Shown here: positions 34,465 through 48,045 of the stretch, piece by piece
Layout: every line of letters starts with the position of its first letter
How positions within the stretch are numbered: position 1 is the first letter of the stretch
Origin: Oryzias latipes
Taxonomy: Eukaryota; Chordata; Actinopteri; Beloniformes; Adrianichthyidae
Assembly: GCF_002234675.1 (NCBI RefSeq)
Contig: NC_019880.2
Span: 14,497,756 to 14,561,755 of the forward strand
Direction: 5' to 3'
Length of the DNA stretch: 64,000 bases
Made by a program: the position numbers and the translations under genes
The notes under the pieces: model-generated
Seen by the model: only the letters and a program-made list of their open reading frames with translations
Databases searched by the model: none
What the model was told of the DNA's origin: nothing

Positions 34465-37400
34465 TCTGAGCTTCAGTCGTGGACTGGAATGCAAAGTGTG
34501 AACAATTAGTAGAAAATGTTACAACTCTTGTCATAGGGGTTTAAAATGGCTGGAAGCCAGAAAAAAATGTGAGCCCTCAGTGTCGGGGCTAACCTCAAGT
34601 CATTGCGTGACTGCAGATAATTAGCCAGAGCCTGCAGAGAGCAGTATCTACTGGCTAACAAGACATGAGGTTATGCTTACCTGTAGGAATAAGATGCCTG
34701 AGGGGCGCCTTATCTGTCAGAACTGCTTCCTAAATGGTTTACTTCTGCTGCTTGAACACTTGTTTAATTTAGAATAAAAAACTATATTTTACTGCATCAG
34801 AGGTTTGGAAAACCCGATTTTTAAAAATGAATGTTTTACTGAAATTTCATCTTGACCGTAACGTTTTTGCAACAGAATGAATGATTTGACTCAGCAACAT
34901 TTTAATATTGTTAGACGGATTTCTGTTTTATTCAGTTAACGTGTTTAACTTAGGAGCTTGATGAAATATGATGCTTTTTAAATGACTATTTATTTGTACA
35001 TCAAGAGAATTAAAACAAAATGAGCCTTATTTTCTTTTTTTTTAAGTGAAAAATGTTTGACAAAAAACAAGAAGAAAATGCTGTCCATGGACAATAAGGT
35101 TAATGACCCAACTTTAATTAAAGGGATACATGTACGGTATTTATTTATGACTTATCTGTCACCTAAATAATAACTTCATTTTGGTCAAAAAGGTAAAAAC
35201 TGGATCATATCAGATTGATCCAGAAAGTTGCCTGTTATGCAGACCAGCAGGGTCTTGTAGTGTGCTTGAGTATGTGTGTCTTTACATTAGGCCACAGCAA
35301 ACCGAGGCTGCTGTGCAAGAGGTGATAACAAACCCCAGCTCTGCGGTAAGTGATGGCGAAACACATACAGTATATCAACAAACATATCAATATCAAGAGC
35401 TGGGGAGATTTGACAAGCAAATATGCATTTATTTGACACTAAGATCAACAACTTGTGCTTTTTACAAGATCAAAATCAGTAAAAGTTCCCACAATGCATT
35501 TGGAACGTGGTTTTACATGCTTTCCCAAATCAATGCATCACTGAGAAATGTCTGAAAGGAAACCCTCGTGTTGAGGCATTGGGGAATGTCAGTTTAGATG
35601 ATTTCATAATGAGTCTGGTACGGAATGTTCAAAATTTCACGCAACACACCAAAAAAATGTTTGCAGAGTGAAAGCACAACCACCAGAATGAGTGAGTGTG
35701 TCTAGCTCTGCAGATCACACCAAAAATGTTAATTCTAAAAAAATCATATGAACACATCAAGGTTAGGAAAAGTGCTTGGTTAATTTACATCACAAACGGT
35801 TCTCAAGATCCAATAAGTCCTAATTTTTAGCCCATATATAGATTTTACACATAATAATAATTGTGTTTTTCTCCAAAAAATAAAAAATTTTGATAAAGTT
35901 TAAACTCAAAATTAGTGCATTATGTGCAGGAATAGAGAGACCGACTCTGCGTGTGTTTTATTAAAGGAAGTCTAGACGGATTCCTGCTGTGTTAAACCAT
36001 AAATGTGCATCTCAAATGACCTATAAAGTCCAAGATTTCATTCCTGATACTTTACATGAGAGGAAGAAATATGATTAGTTCAATACAACAACAGCCAGGC
36101 TTAAAAGACTTCCAAATTTCAGAACACTAACGTTTACTGGTATTTGTTTGACAAAAGAGCACTTATCAGTGTGGAGCTAGCGTCAAGTTGACAACAGTCT
36201 GTCAGTATAGGATGACCCCAACATGTTTTGTCCGAACATTTTTCTGTCTTGGCCCTCCCAGCAGGTCAAGGCAGCTCAGGCACAAGGACCCCCGTTCCCG
36301 TCTCCTTTTTCAAAATGATTTATTTTCTTGAAAGTTTGCTCGTGAAATTGATGTGAACCTGGGGTCTTTCCAACGTCTGGTTTCCCCACACACCGCAGTA
36401 AAATCAGGCTGGGGTCCAACAGCGGGGCAAAGCTTGCGTGACTGCAGAGTGGGGGAGCGCGAGCCATAAGTCTAAGTCAGAGGGAGGGGGCACCTGTGAG
36501 CGCCCATACCTCTGTGCATGTCAAGATAGCGACCTGAGACCCGCCAAGCTCAGGCTGACAGACTTAAGGGCCCGTTGTTAGGTGTGCAAATTTATGAGAG
36601 GCAATTGCGAAGTGCCAAAAAAAAGCTGCTTTTTGCAAGCCTGGGACCCATAAAATGAAAGGACAATTTCAAAGAGGCTTTTGGGTCATGGCTATGGCTT
36701 AAAAAGCTCTCTAAACAACCCCACCACCACCCCCCCTTATTATTACCCGAGAGAGGTTCTGGAGGTCGGATGGCTGCAGAACACTTGACTGAGATGATCT
36801 GTCTTGTGTGAGTCCTGGAAGTTAGTTTGAACTCTCGGTGCTGTTCATCAACATCTTTCAGCAGTTGGGCAGATGTGGAGGATGCTGAAAATTGAGGAGT
36901 CATGAAAGGAGAAAAAGAGAAGGGGGGGGGGTTCAGAGCACAACCTCTGAAAACAAACTGAAGACCTGTCCTGCAGGGATTTGAAGCATGCCCTTCCTGT
37001 AGGTTTCTGTCTCCCTTTCTCACGTCATGAGCTGCAGGAAGATTGAGTGTTTCCCTTCAAAATAACGTAATGTGCCTCTCCTTGTCTCCTAATGCTACAA
37101 ATCATCGCCATGCCTCATTTTATAGCCTGTTGAAAGCACGGGATCTGACAGGATGACAAGTGAGAAACTCCTAAATCCCCATCCATCCATCAAACGTCTC
37201 TCCTTATCATAATAACTCCATCACGCACTTGACTGTTCCACACAAAGTCGTACTAAATATGCATCCTTGCAGTTTGTTGCAGGACTTTCTGTTTTTCATT
37301 AAATGGTTTGTTATTGTTTATTTGTGCACACAAGACAGTTGTAATGAATTGCGTCGATGCAGCTTTTTCAAACACACATGGGGCAGCATGACATGGACTG

Positions 37401-39170
37401 CACAGGTGGGAGGTCGAATCTTTCTCCTTGTTTAAACTCAGAAAAGAAGTGCCACTCACCATAATTTTTTATGGTGATGTCACAAGAAAGAGACTCTTTT
37501 TTACTGTTGTTGAAGCCTGTAACTGTCCAAAATGTGTCCATCTTTATGTTGGTTTTTGAGGCTTTTAAACATTTATCTTTTATTATTATCCTCACTTTGA
37601 TTTGTAGAAAAACCTTCTAAGACTATTCTGCATTCTGACAACAAACAAGCATCATTTCTGCACGGCCTGTCTTGATGAAATGATGACAAATGATGAAAAG
37701 AACAGCAATAAAAGTCAGGAGATATTCTTCGATAACAATAAAATGATAATTAAAGCTTAATTTTAGACAAATTCCATGAAGATCCTTGCAGACAAATTCA
37801 TGTTGATGTGATCCTGAAAGGATTTCTGTTCAAGCAAGAAACTTCCGTGCTTTAAAAACTGCAGCAGTTTGAAGTTGCTGTTGTTATAAAATGTCAAAAA
37901 GTTGCATCAAAACGGTTGTCTGTCGTGTTCACATCTTGGGGTAGATTTAACCACTTTAGGCACCGGCAAAGACAAGTGGTTGGACTACATAAAAAAGACC
38001 AAAATACAATTTTTTATGATTCATTAAAATATGACATTTATCACAGACAGTGTTAAAATCCTGTTTTGAGTTTAAGTATACCTATTTCCTTTTTTGTGTG
38101 GGCAGATTTATATTTGCTGCACTGCATTTCTTGGTAAAGGAAATCAAATGTCATCTCTGATCAAATGCTTGTAAAATCCCAAAAAGAAATAAGGTGTGCA
38201 TTATTTTTTGTTGCATAAAACACTTTTCTGAAGTTTTTGTTGAAACACATTTTTAGTACTGTTATGAGAAATCAAGATTTCTTTATTACTCTGCAAAGAA
38301 TTCTTTTGTAATTTATGCACCCTTTGTCTGCATCCCAACAGATCTTCAAATGCATTGAATTACAAACAATAAATTGATGCATTTTAGAACAAAACTGATG
38401 AGATCAAGATGTAAATATGATAGATTTATACCCATGACATAAAAATAAACTATCAAATGAGTGCAAACCCCCCAAAAGCTCATTTTAATGGTTTATATCT
38501 CAATCATCTTTACTGTTTTTTCCTGCAAAAGGTTCTGGCCTAAAATTTATAAAACAATGGAGCTTCATTCATTTTAATATTACAAATAAAATGTGGTCCG
38601 AGGCACATAAAAATAAAGTTGCAGTTTACAGTTTTCACAAGGCTTTAAGAAGCGTGTCATAAATTATCAAAGATAACAGCGTTTAATGCCACATTTGTGC
38701 ACAAAGGAATCCTCAATCATTTGAGCATGCGATTTCAGTACATGTGTCATTAAATCATTCTTTATTTGAAACAGAAACTACCAGTTTTTCACTCAGAAAG
38801 ATTTCCTCTTTCAAAATAAAAAAAGAAAGATTTAAACAAAACCAAGTTGTGTTCCCCTCAGATAAAAGCTGAGGATCCTTACGTCTGGATTCACTCACAG
38901 AGACCCTTGTTTGTTTGCCAGTGACTTGGCAGATGTTTGGGCTTTTAAAATTCACTCTTGATGAAGTTGTGGTATTTTTCTCACACAAATGATGCAAGCT
39001 TTCCAGTAATTCTAAGTCATTGACTCGCTGGTGTAACACAACGGAAAGAAAAATACTATATTTAATGGTGAGTGGGATCATTCACAAACTTCTAATATGT
39101 TAACTATGGACTTCAACTGAAGATTGGAAGCTATTGATATGTATTTATTTTTATTTCTTATGTTTTTTAA
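34465..39170. other. Gene-free stretch
   Basis: No exon or element recognised. The unique block at about 36545-36720 is a candidate conserved non-coding element. A 9-G run lies near 36922-36930. Confidence 0.5.
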
Positions 39171-39174
39171 TCTT

Positions 39175-40260
39175 TAAAGTCCCACTTCAATCATCTCTTT
39201 GATCTATTGCAAAAGCGTTCCCAGTGCTCTTTTAATTATGATTACCGGTATTCTGTTTTCAGGCAAAAAACAAAAAAACACGGCGTTGTTTTAGGACATA
39301 GTTTCTGCAGAGCAGCTATAGTTCATTAAAAATATGTCTCTGAGTTGTAGGTGGGACAGTTAGCATGGAGCAACCCCGCCCCCTCACCCCATTACAGTTG
39401 CTGAGAGCTCTCTGTTCCCACTAACTTACAGCCCCTCCCTAACATTAGCGGTGCAACATAAATGGTGAGCGACATCAGACCTATCAGCTGTACAGTTTAA
39501 GTAATAGTTTATTTATTTATATAGTGCCTTAACATGATCAAAGTTAAATAAAATCAAGCAATAAAAACAACAATTGAAAAGTATAACAGTTTAAAAGGAA
39601 GATACCAAAAAATAAATTCCCTGATAAAACAAGAACACTAATAAAAGGAAGAGCATCTAATAAAAATAAAGAGCTGGCAGGCAGGTCACCCAGGTGTGCA
39701 GGTCGAGCTACCCATGGGTGGTTCAGGCCTGCCACTGCGGGCGGGGCAGATGGGCTCTCAGCACTCTGGGCGGTGATCTGCCTTTCATCTGGGCTCCTTG
39801 GGGTGGGGCGCGTCCCTGCCCTTAAAACCTGAAAATAGTTGTGTGCAGACTATTTGTTGATGTGTGTAGGTGTGTATGCGAGACTTAAGGTGTGCAAACT
39901 AATGACGCTCTTATGTTATGACTCTGTTTTATCAACTGCTCCCCCTATCACCCCCATCTTATCCCCTTATCTCACTCCCTCCGTCTCTTTTATTTTTTCT
40001 GTCCAAGATCCATAGACCCCTATTTCAACAGTGAAATCCAGCATAATTTCTACGTCACAAATAAGCTATTTTTCAAATTGTATTTTTTCATCTGCTCATA
40101 ATTCACAACTATTTGAAAAAAAAATACTTAGAAATGCAATTTTGAGCTTGATTTTCTTTATACATATCCTCCATTCCAAAATTCCAAAAAAAACATGTTA
40201 AAAACAACAAAAGAAACTGTACTCGTCTGAGTGGGTTTTTGTAGGTCTCTTAAAGTTGGA
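39175..40260 (+). repeat. Dispersed repeat family A, copy 2, split by an insertion
   Basis: Left part 39175-39490 and right part about 40015-40215 match the other family A copies. The interval between starts with a LINE-tail-like 'tttatttatttatatagtgcc' and contains a GC-richer unclassified segment (39680-39830), so a second element appears inserted. Confidence 0.65.
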
Positions 40261-41791
40261 TTATAGTGCTAATCCAGATAGATATTTTAATGTGACTTTT
40301 ATCAAAAAGAAAATAGTTCACTTTGGTAAAAAAAAAACAACCTTTTTGATTGTTTTAGTTACACAGCAGACATGTGCGGAACATATTTCAAACAACTGTG
40401 TATTCTGATTCTAAAACGATCTGATCTGAGTTAGGCCACACGCTAGCTCCAGAATGATTAACTCTCCTTCAGACTCTGTCTATGGGGAGGCCTTAATCCC
40501 TCTGTAGTGCTCCCCACTAAATGTCTAAGAGTGAGAATACATTGCAATTTAAATAAATAAATGAACCAGGATCACATGTGTAGATAAATACAGAAAGCGT
40601 CCATTCTCAGGCTAGTCCTAATCAAATCTTGTTTGCATCTGTGTGTTTGAGTATGAGTTAGTGGCTGTTTAATGTTGAGGACCACCAGAAAAGTTTGTTT
40701 CCTGAAGGTCTTTTTTTCTTCTTCTTCTTTTGCTACTTCATGGCTCATTTTTAATGCCTCTTGCTTTTGTGATTTAAGGAAATCTCATGACTTTAAAATG
40801 TGGCTCTTTTAAGCAATCTATGTGCTGTCACCATATGCGGTCTCATTCTTTCACATAATACATCAGACAAACCACGTAATTCTGACATAATGAGCGTTCA
40901 TTAAGAGCGGATAAATTATTTTAGCGTGCAGCTTTGACATGGCCCTTTAAATGCCTTGACGGATGGGCGTTTGCCTTGTGAAGCAGCAGTTGGCCAGCCA
41001 TAAAAATATCTTCATGTGAAAAATTTCACAACTCTCTGCCAGTAACACTAGTTAGTGGCATGACTTTGCTCCACAACTCTTTGATAGGAACAAGTGTCTG
41101 TGTTTACGACTTTCAAGCATGACTTGCAGTCTCCGCAGCCAGACAGCTCCAAGTGATTCCATCTCAGCAGACGCACTGACTGAAGCCGTGGCAGAGGTTA
41201 ATCTGGAACATACTTGCGACTTCATGAGGTTGTGTTTTCCTGCCGTCTTGACGCTGAGTCAGATCTTGAGGCCTCATGTCAGTGTTACTCTTTGACTTCT
41301 TGCTGAATTTTAGGATTAGTGGGCATTGACGTTAGATACTTCCTCTTCTGATTTTTTTTTTTAAGAGTTTAGTCACAGGAGGGATTTTTGGAACTACTGT
41401 TAAACTATTTGTTCACATCAAAGCTCTGTAAGAATCAAACCAAGATCACACACACCCAAATGTCTTTTTTAAGTCATGTCACTTTAAAATTCAGAACTAT
41501 AGGTGTGGATGAAAGTCATGTGATTATCACTTAATCTGGACAAAAGCTCTTAATTTGACCACTTTAAACTAGACTCAACAAAATAAAAAAACAACCTGCA
41601 GGTTGACTTTGATTTCTGCTTTAGTGATGTGTTGTCTCATAGACTCGGATCTTTAGAATAAAATAAATTTAAACAAAGATTGTTAGTATTAAAAAAATTA
41701 ATTTAAATTGTGCAACTAGACTGGATGACAACATTTTTTACCTCTCAAAATGTTTTACTCAAAACCTTAGTCACATGTGGGTTTTTGGGTT
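40261..41791. other. Gene-free stretch with a candidate conserved block
   Basis: No exon recognised. The block at about 40790-41000 is unique and rich in homeobox-like ATTA motifs. Confidence 0.45.
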
Positions 41792-41799
41792 GTCTAGAC

Positions 41800-42524
41800 C
41801 AGTGTTTTTCAACCAGTGTGCCGCGGCACACTAGTGTGGGAGATGGTCAGGTCATTCAGGTGTGCCGTGGAAAATTGCCCTCTTTCACTGATCTAAAAAC
41901 ATTTATCATCTCCATATCAGCTCCTTGTTCATCCAAACAGGTCCTGATAAAACACTGAGTAGTTAGGAATATGAAAGATCATAAAATACTTTTTTCTTTA
42001 TGTTTATTTGATTCTATTAAAGACACTATGATAAGAATGACGGTAGTGCGATTTAGTCGTAGCGTCGGCTGTTTTCGGAAAAGTCACGCCCCTTTAACTG
42101 TCTCCACCAATCATTCTTGGAGGCTCAATCACACGTCATCAGTCTGACCAATTAGAAGTGGTTAAAGTCTTCAGTTCCTTGTTCTGATTCTGCTCATGAA
42201 GTCTCTCAGTTCCAACAAAAATAGTGACAGCGTCTCAGCGCACAATGAGTCTTCCTTTGACGTCTTGAAACCACAACGAACACACATCAGACAATTTTTT
42301 AATCTTCTAACTTAACTTTTATGACATCTTTTAGAAAAACAGTTGCAGCTTCCAGCTTTTTCTGCCACAATTATCACAAAAATGCATGTGAGATTGTGGA
42401 GGGGCTGTACATCAATACAGACTGTGAGTTTCTCCTTTTTTTTTAATTTTTGGATGCTGGTGTGCCGCAGGATTTTTGACAAGGTTAAAGTGTCCCGTGG
42501 CTCGTAAAAGGTTGAAAAACATTG
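41800..42524. mobile_element. hAT-type non-autonomous element, 725 bp
   Basis: Ends CAGTGTTTTTCAACC...GGTTGAAAAACATTG with 8-bp target duplications at 41792-41799 and 42525-42532 (7 of 8 match). Subterminal 'gtgtgccgcggcacac' on the left and 'ggtgtgccgcagga' on the right are typical of a common vertebrate hAT group. No intact transposase seen. Confidence 0.88.
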
Positions 42525-42839
42525 GCCTAGACCTGTGGAGGGTTGTAGAGAGGAGCGGCCACCTTAGCTCCGGACACACTGGGCATGGGATGCATGTTCA
42601 ACAGCGCACTAAAAGCGGGGTACTTGACTGCGCATTTAGCCCATGTTGTTCACACTGAACAAGCAGGGAGGGGCTTCTTGTTCTCTTTCCTTTTCTACTG
42701 TTTCTGTTTACTAGTGCATGTCCACCACCTCCAACAGTTGGAAGAGGTTTGGGCAAAATGGAAGCTTAGCAAATCTCACGAATCTTGCTCCAGGCTTTTT
42801 TTTTCTCAGCTCTACTCCAACATATAAAATATAATTTTA

Positions 42840-43090
42840 GTTGGGCACAAACTGCAATTATTAATTTCTCCTCCATAAACAATTTTCAAACGGTTAGCAT
42901 TTCCGTAAATTAAAAGAGACACCATCCACACGACATCACCAAATCTGAGTCCCTGATTGGTCAAACTTTGACTTGGTTTATATAGGGCCTAAAGCCTAAA
43001 AACAGTCATAAAAACATGAAACACTTAAAAGCCTGAAACACGTATTTATGTACATTTGCTTAGACTTTTCATTGGAAAAGTCTACTTGAA
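42840..43090 (-). repeat. Dispersed repeat family B, copy 3
   Basis: In reverse complement it shares 'aatgaaaagtcta', 'tttgaccaatcagggact' and 'atggaggagaaattaat' with the other two copies, in the same order. Confidence 0.65.
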
Positions 43091-43844
43091 CGCAGATTGC
43101 CAAGAGTGGTGTGAATTTAGCTTTAAAAGGTCTAAACTATGCTGTCCTTAACCTTTTATAGTAAACAATATCCATGTTTCTGATAATATATAACCTTTGG
43201 CACACAAGAGAACACAATTTTATCATTAAATATTTGTTATTTATTATTATTTTAATTATTTTAATATTTGTTGTTTCGTGAGTTATTTTCCAACCAAGAA
43301 GTAAGACGCCTCGATTTCAGAGGCACTAGACTTACTCATTTCATTTCATGGCGTCAACCTTGAGTCGACCTGAGCAGCGTGTCTGCATCTCGCCCACGAA
43401 ACCAAACAAAATTCAAACTTTTGCAAAGATGGATGTGCATAATGTGCATATAAAAGGAAAGCGTTTCGCTGATCACTGCTAGCTCCGTGGAGTAAGTGTG
43501 TGGGTGTGTGTTCACCTGTGCGGGGATAGCAGCGCAGACTCTTCCTGGAAGGGGCTGTTCTCACTTATTTACGTCAGCTCATGAGAACCCACTCGTTTTC
43601 ATGTGTTGCGAGGGGCTGGTGCTCAGAGCGCAGGCTTTCAGAGGAATACTCAGAAACGTGTGAATGGATCAAAATACCTATTTGGGATTTCTTTTTGTGA
43701 GGAATGAACATTATAATACACTTAAAAGCTAAAAAAAAAGATTTTCCATGATATAGGCCCTTTAAGGGAAACACAGGTGTGTTTTTTAGATCCCTTGACG
43801 CTACATGTTCCATGAAAATGGAATGTACTTTACTATAAAGAAAA

Positions 43845-44252
43845 TTGTGTTTATGATGTTTTTAACATGTTCTTGTGGCATTTTTCTCATGATGGAGGAT
43901 ATATTTAAAGAACGTTAGGCACAGATTGCATTCAGGAGTATTTCTTTCTTCAAATCATTGTAAATAGGGAGCAGACAAAAAAAGAGTTGTTTGAAAAAGT
44001 GTGTATTTGTGACGTAAAACATACGCCGGGCGGTCAACAAGCTACCTGTTCTGAGCTCTCGGTAACAGGGAGGGGAAGGGGGACGGGGTTGCTCTGTGCC
44101 AACAGTCCCACCTACAACTCAGAGGTGAATTTCTACTACTACTACTGAACTACTGCTGCTCTGCAGAACTTATGTCCTAGAAAACAACATAGGGTTTTTT
44201 GTATTTGGGCTAAAACCTTCATAAAAATAAATAAACGCCTACTGGGAATGCT
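43845..44252 (-). repeat. Dispersed repeat family A, copy 3
   Basis: Reverse-complement match to 39175-40260 over most of its length, including 'ctctgcagaac', 'gtcccacctacaactcagag' and 'tgttcttgtggcatttttct'. It abuts a piggyBac-type MITE on its right. Confidence 0.75.
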
Positions 44253-44253
44253 T

Positions 44254-44465
44254 TTAACCCTTGTGCTATCTTAGATGACCCCACCCTTACATTGACGTGT
44301 TCTCCCTACCATAACAAAGGTGGATAAAGGTGGAAAGATTTCATGTAATCCATGGACACCAGTGAAGATCACAAATCATTGAAGAAAAAAGGTTCAGCGC
44401 ACTGTCTAGTGGGTCTAGATGACCCAACTCCCAACTTTAACGTGCATAGGATAGCACAAGAGTTA
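44254..44465. mobile_element. piggyBac-type MITE, copy 1
   Basis: TTAA followed by CCCTTGTGCTATC at the left; GATAGCACAAGAG then TTA at the right. A TTAA target with CCC-starting inverted ends is the piggyBac hallmark. About 212 bp, non-coding. Confidence 0.82.
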
Positions 44466-47060
44466 CATGAGATCAAAAGATGATGGAAGTGGGTCTTTAA
44501 CAGGTGGATAATGCTACTAATACAAGCTACCTTTCAGCTCAAACCTATATATGTCCTATATTTATAAAGAACAGTATGGTATATTTGTCATAAGAATGGT
44601 GCACAATGACCCAAATGTGAATTTTTACGTGTCCTGTATTTCTTCAGAACACACGAACTCCCCACTATGTCAGTCCTCATGCTCCCTTATCTAAAGCTCT
44701 CTTAGTGGCACATTAAACTCTATGTGACCCAGGCTTGTCTGTCACTCCCAAATATTGGAGGGCACCGCTCTTCCCTTTGACCAAGCAGGGAGTTCACACG
44801 CCCACAGCTCATGCACAGTGCCGTAGCCTTTCAGGTGTAAACTCCGGTTGCTCTACTTGTGTCCTCATAATTGTCTGTGCATAGACACACGGCAGCTTTA
44901 CCTAACACCTCCCCCATTGTTCAGCTGGAAGATCACCCCTCCCTGAGTGTGGACAGAAGCTGCCTTTCACACGGGCAACTGTCCAAAGCAAATAAACCAG
45001 CCACATGCCAGCTAACAAGGGCATGAACGAGGTCAGGGGGGGCCTTGCCGGGTGGTGCCAGGAGTAACAGAGGGAGGGACATGGTCACGCAAAGAAAACA
45101 AACCCAGCAAGAGTGAGCACAGGCTTCTCACGCAGGAGCCCAGACATGTGTCTTGTCATGCAACAGCTACCTCATCAACCTAAATTAGGACTGACGGAGG
45201 TAATAAAGCGAGGGAGCAAAGGAGGAGCACAACGAGGGTTCCCCTCCTTGTCCCCAGCTAGGAGAAAAGTGAGTAGGGAAGATATATTTTTACCTCTTGG
45301 AAAAATCTTATGAAACAACTCCAGCGACCTCAATACACCCTCGGTCGCTGGGTGCTCTGCGTGATAAAGTCGCAGCAGTTAGGTCTGTTCACTGGAACAC
45401 AAACACACGCACAGGTTTTCAGCTGGGTGAAATGCATTTTTTAAAAGAACATTTCCTTCTCTGTCATCAAAGAGAATCTGGAAAGCTAAAACACACTTTA
45501 CCTTTGAATACATTGCAAAAAGATGTGATGGCACTTGATCTTCCATTTACGATGTGGATGTTTGATCCGCTATCATTTTATGTTTAATTTCAAGGGAAGA
45601 TTAAAAAAAAAACACAAATCACTATGAAAATCCTGTATGGGAATCTTAAATCTTAAAATTGTAGATGTCAACTAAATCATCCTCAAATATCTAAAGAAAT
45701 GTGCATTTATGTTGGAGGCAGTCAGCCATTTTTTCATAGCTTAGCACTAAATAATCTGGTATTCTTGATGTTTAACCAAAATTTAAAACAGATTTTACTT
45801 TCTCATTGTTTTTATGGGATTCAGGACCATGGACAGGACACGGAAGATACTTCACAATTATAACCTATTATTTCCCGAATATTTCTTAATGTTGATATTA
45901 GTCATGACTAATAAACAACATAATTTTTATATATTCATCACAATAATTCAAAAAAGATACACTGACAGTCTTTAGTACTCCAAAATATTTTGATGATTTT
46001 AATTGTTACACTAACAAGGCTATTCAAAGTTCTTCTTTCTGGCCATTTCAGAACTTTATCAGGTTCCAGGATGGTGATGACATATAATAACAAACTATGA
46101 TCATATATAGTAAAGACTCTAAATGTTGTAAAGTTGTAACACAACAGTAGTTAGAGCTTGAGTTCCCTTGAAGAGATCAAAGTTCCCCACTCAGGAGTCC
46201 ACGCTATTTCTGTACCATGAGCTCATCTGCAGAAGTAAAGGGTGGGGTAACCCACTCTCTGACCCAGCTTCATTTTCAGGACACCAAAATGTACCAAGTT
46301 GCTGAAGTGGAACATATGGAGGGTCAAAAAAGAAGAGAAGGGAATCACGAAACATTATTTGCTCAATTACACACTGACCTGGAGAGTCTGCTGGTGGTGT
46401 TCATGCTGCATGTAATGTTTAGAGTGCCTGGGTAACTGCGTGGTCCCAAATTTAGAGATCTCAGTCTGGGACATGCGCTCTCAGGGACTGAGGGGAATCC
46501 GTTCATGCATTTTTTAGTAAATAAAAAATTGAAATGCCGTTCTTTGGGGGGGGGGGGGGGGGGTGAAAATGGGGTGGGATCTTGATATGAGTTAAGTGCA
46601 AAATAAGCTAAACACTGCCAGAACTTTTTTTTTACGTGTTTTCTTGCTCAGTTTTGCTTTTCAAAAACTTTCTCAAGGATCTACTTACTTTTATCAGCTC
46701 CATTTCCATTTCCTTTTTTATTCTGTGGAATCTGATGTTCTGCTTTTTCTCATCCTTTATCTCCCAGTTTCAGTTCATTCGCAATCCTTTACCTTAAATG
46801 TTTTTTTTTCAATGTACAGTCCTGGTGATACTGTTGATGCCCAGAACACTTAAGCAATCTTTGTGCATGTTTTTTACATCAGTTTTGTGAATGTAGAAAA
46901 ACCTTTTTCAGGTTATCTAACGTTTGCAGAACTATTTATTTATCTCCAATTTATTCAATAAAACATGAGACATTTTTCTGACCAGCTTTGTGTTCTCTGA
47001 TTGCTCTGCAAACAAAAAACTTGTCATTTTCCACAAATCCACATGAAATTTTCCTGATTT
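44466..47060. other. Gene-free stretch
   Basis: Unique blocks at about 44690-45230 and 46200-46440 look more complex than the surroundings but contain no recognisable exon. A run of 18 G lies at 46546-46563. Confidence 0.45.
46546..46563 (+). repeat. Homopolymer of 18 G
   Basis: Uninterrupted G run in AT-rich DNA. Confidence 0.95.
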
Positions 47061-47402
47061 TTGGATTAATTTAAAGACCTACTCAGATGAAAATGGTATT
47101 TTTGGTGTTTTTACATGTTCTTGTGGCATTTTTCTGATTATGGAAGACATTTGAAGAAAATGAAGCCCAAAATTCCATTTCTGAGTGTATTCAAATACGA
47201 ATCAGGTGCAGACAACCAAAAATGCCATTTGAAAAAGAGCACGTAAAAAACACACTGGCCGGGCCACAAGCCTCCTGCTCTGAGCTGTCAGTAAAGGAGA
47301 GGAAAACGGGGGCGGGGTTGCTCTGCACCAACAACCCCGCCCACAACTCAGAGGCAAATTTCTAATGAGCTCCTGCTGCTCTGCAGAAACTATGCTCTAG
47401 AG

Positions 47403-48045
47403 CAGGGGTGACCAAACTTTTTCGTTCAAAGGGCCAAAATCTAAATGTGATCCAGGTCGGTGGGCCAAATGCAATAATTGTTTGCATGTCATGGAATAAA
47501 AGAATATAGTTTAGTTTATTTATTTGTATTTGGTACTTTTCAAGGTAACACACATTAGTGAGACTAAAAGGTTAGTAACATTTTTCTTTGAATCACTCTC
47601 AGCGATTAACGCCAAACTTTCGTAGCTAGCCAATGTTGTCCTGTGCTGCCGAGGGCATCATGAGGGTGGCTTGCTGTGACAGAAGTTTAGATTGGAACTC
47701 CCTAGAAATTGTCTTTTGCGCCTCACCTTTGTGTTTGGATAAAACTGCGTGTTTAGTCTCATAGTGGCGGCGTATATTATACTCTTTAAGTACAGCCACG
47801 GACTGCTGACAAAAAAGACAAACAGCCTGAGAAGAGATTTCTGGAGAAAAATAATCCTCCTCCCATATTTGTTTAAAATGCCTCTTGTCCGTTTGCTACT
47901 GCCGTTGTCGCTCCATGAATGAATGGGAAAGGTTAAGGGGTTTTAGCTGAACACTCTGCGGCCTCTACAAGCATGACTTGGTGGGCCAAAAGAAAACCTT
48001 TGGTGGGCCAAATTTGGCCCGCGGGCCCTACTTTGGGCACCCATG
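47403..48045. mobile_element. hAT element with transposase remnant, 643 bp
   Basis: Ends CAGGGGTGACCAAACTTTTT...CTTTGGGCACCCATG with 8-bp target duplications at 47395-47402 and 48046-48053 (7 of 8 match). Subterminal GGGCC/GGCCC blocks are typical of this group. It carries part of a transposase gene on the minus strand. Confidence 0.9.
47626..47916 (-). pseudogene. hAT transposase N-terminal fragment with BED-type zinc finger
   Basis: One frame reads from an ATG at 47916 to a stop at 47626, with one in-frame TAG six codons in. It contains KRHFKQIWEEDYF, then a zinc-finger array with C-x2-C (AVCLFCQQSVAVLKE), and later NIRRHYETKH, the His pair. This layout is that of the domesticated GTF2IRD2/ZBED-like and Charlie-type transposases. 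The catalytic domain is missing, so it is a dead internal-deletion derivative. Family recognition is from motif memory. Confidence 0.8.

Noticed and set aside
35181..35555. 124-codon plus-strand frame
   Set aside because: No recognisable domain, no start context or promoter, and AT-rich codons typical of chance.
36592..37023. 143-codon minus-strand frame
   Set aside because: Overlaps a poly-C/G area and a candidate conserved block; no domain, start context or splice sites.
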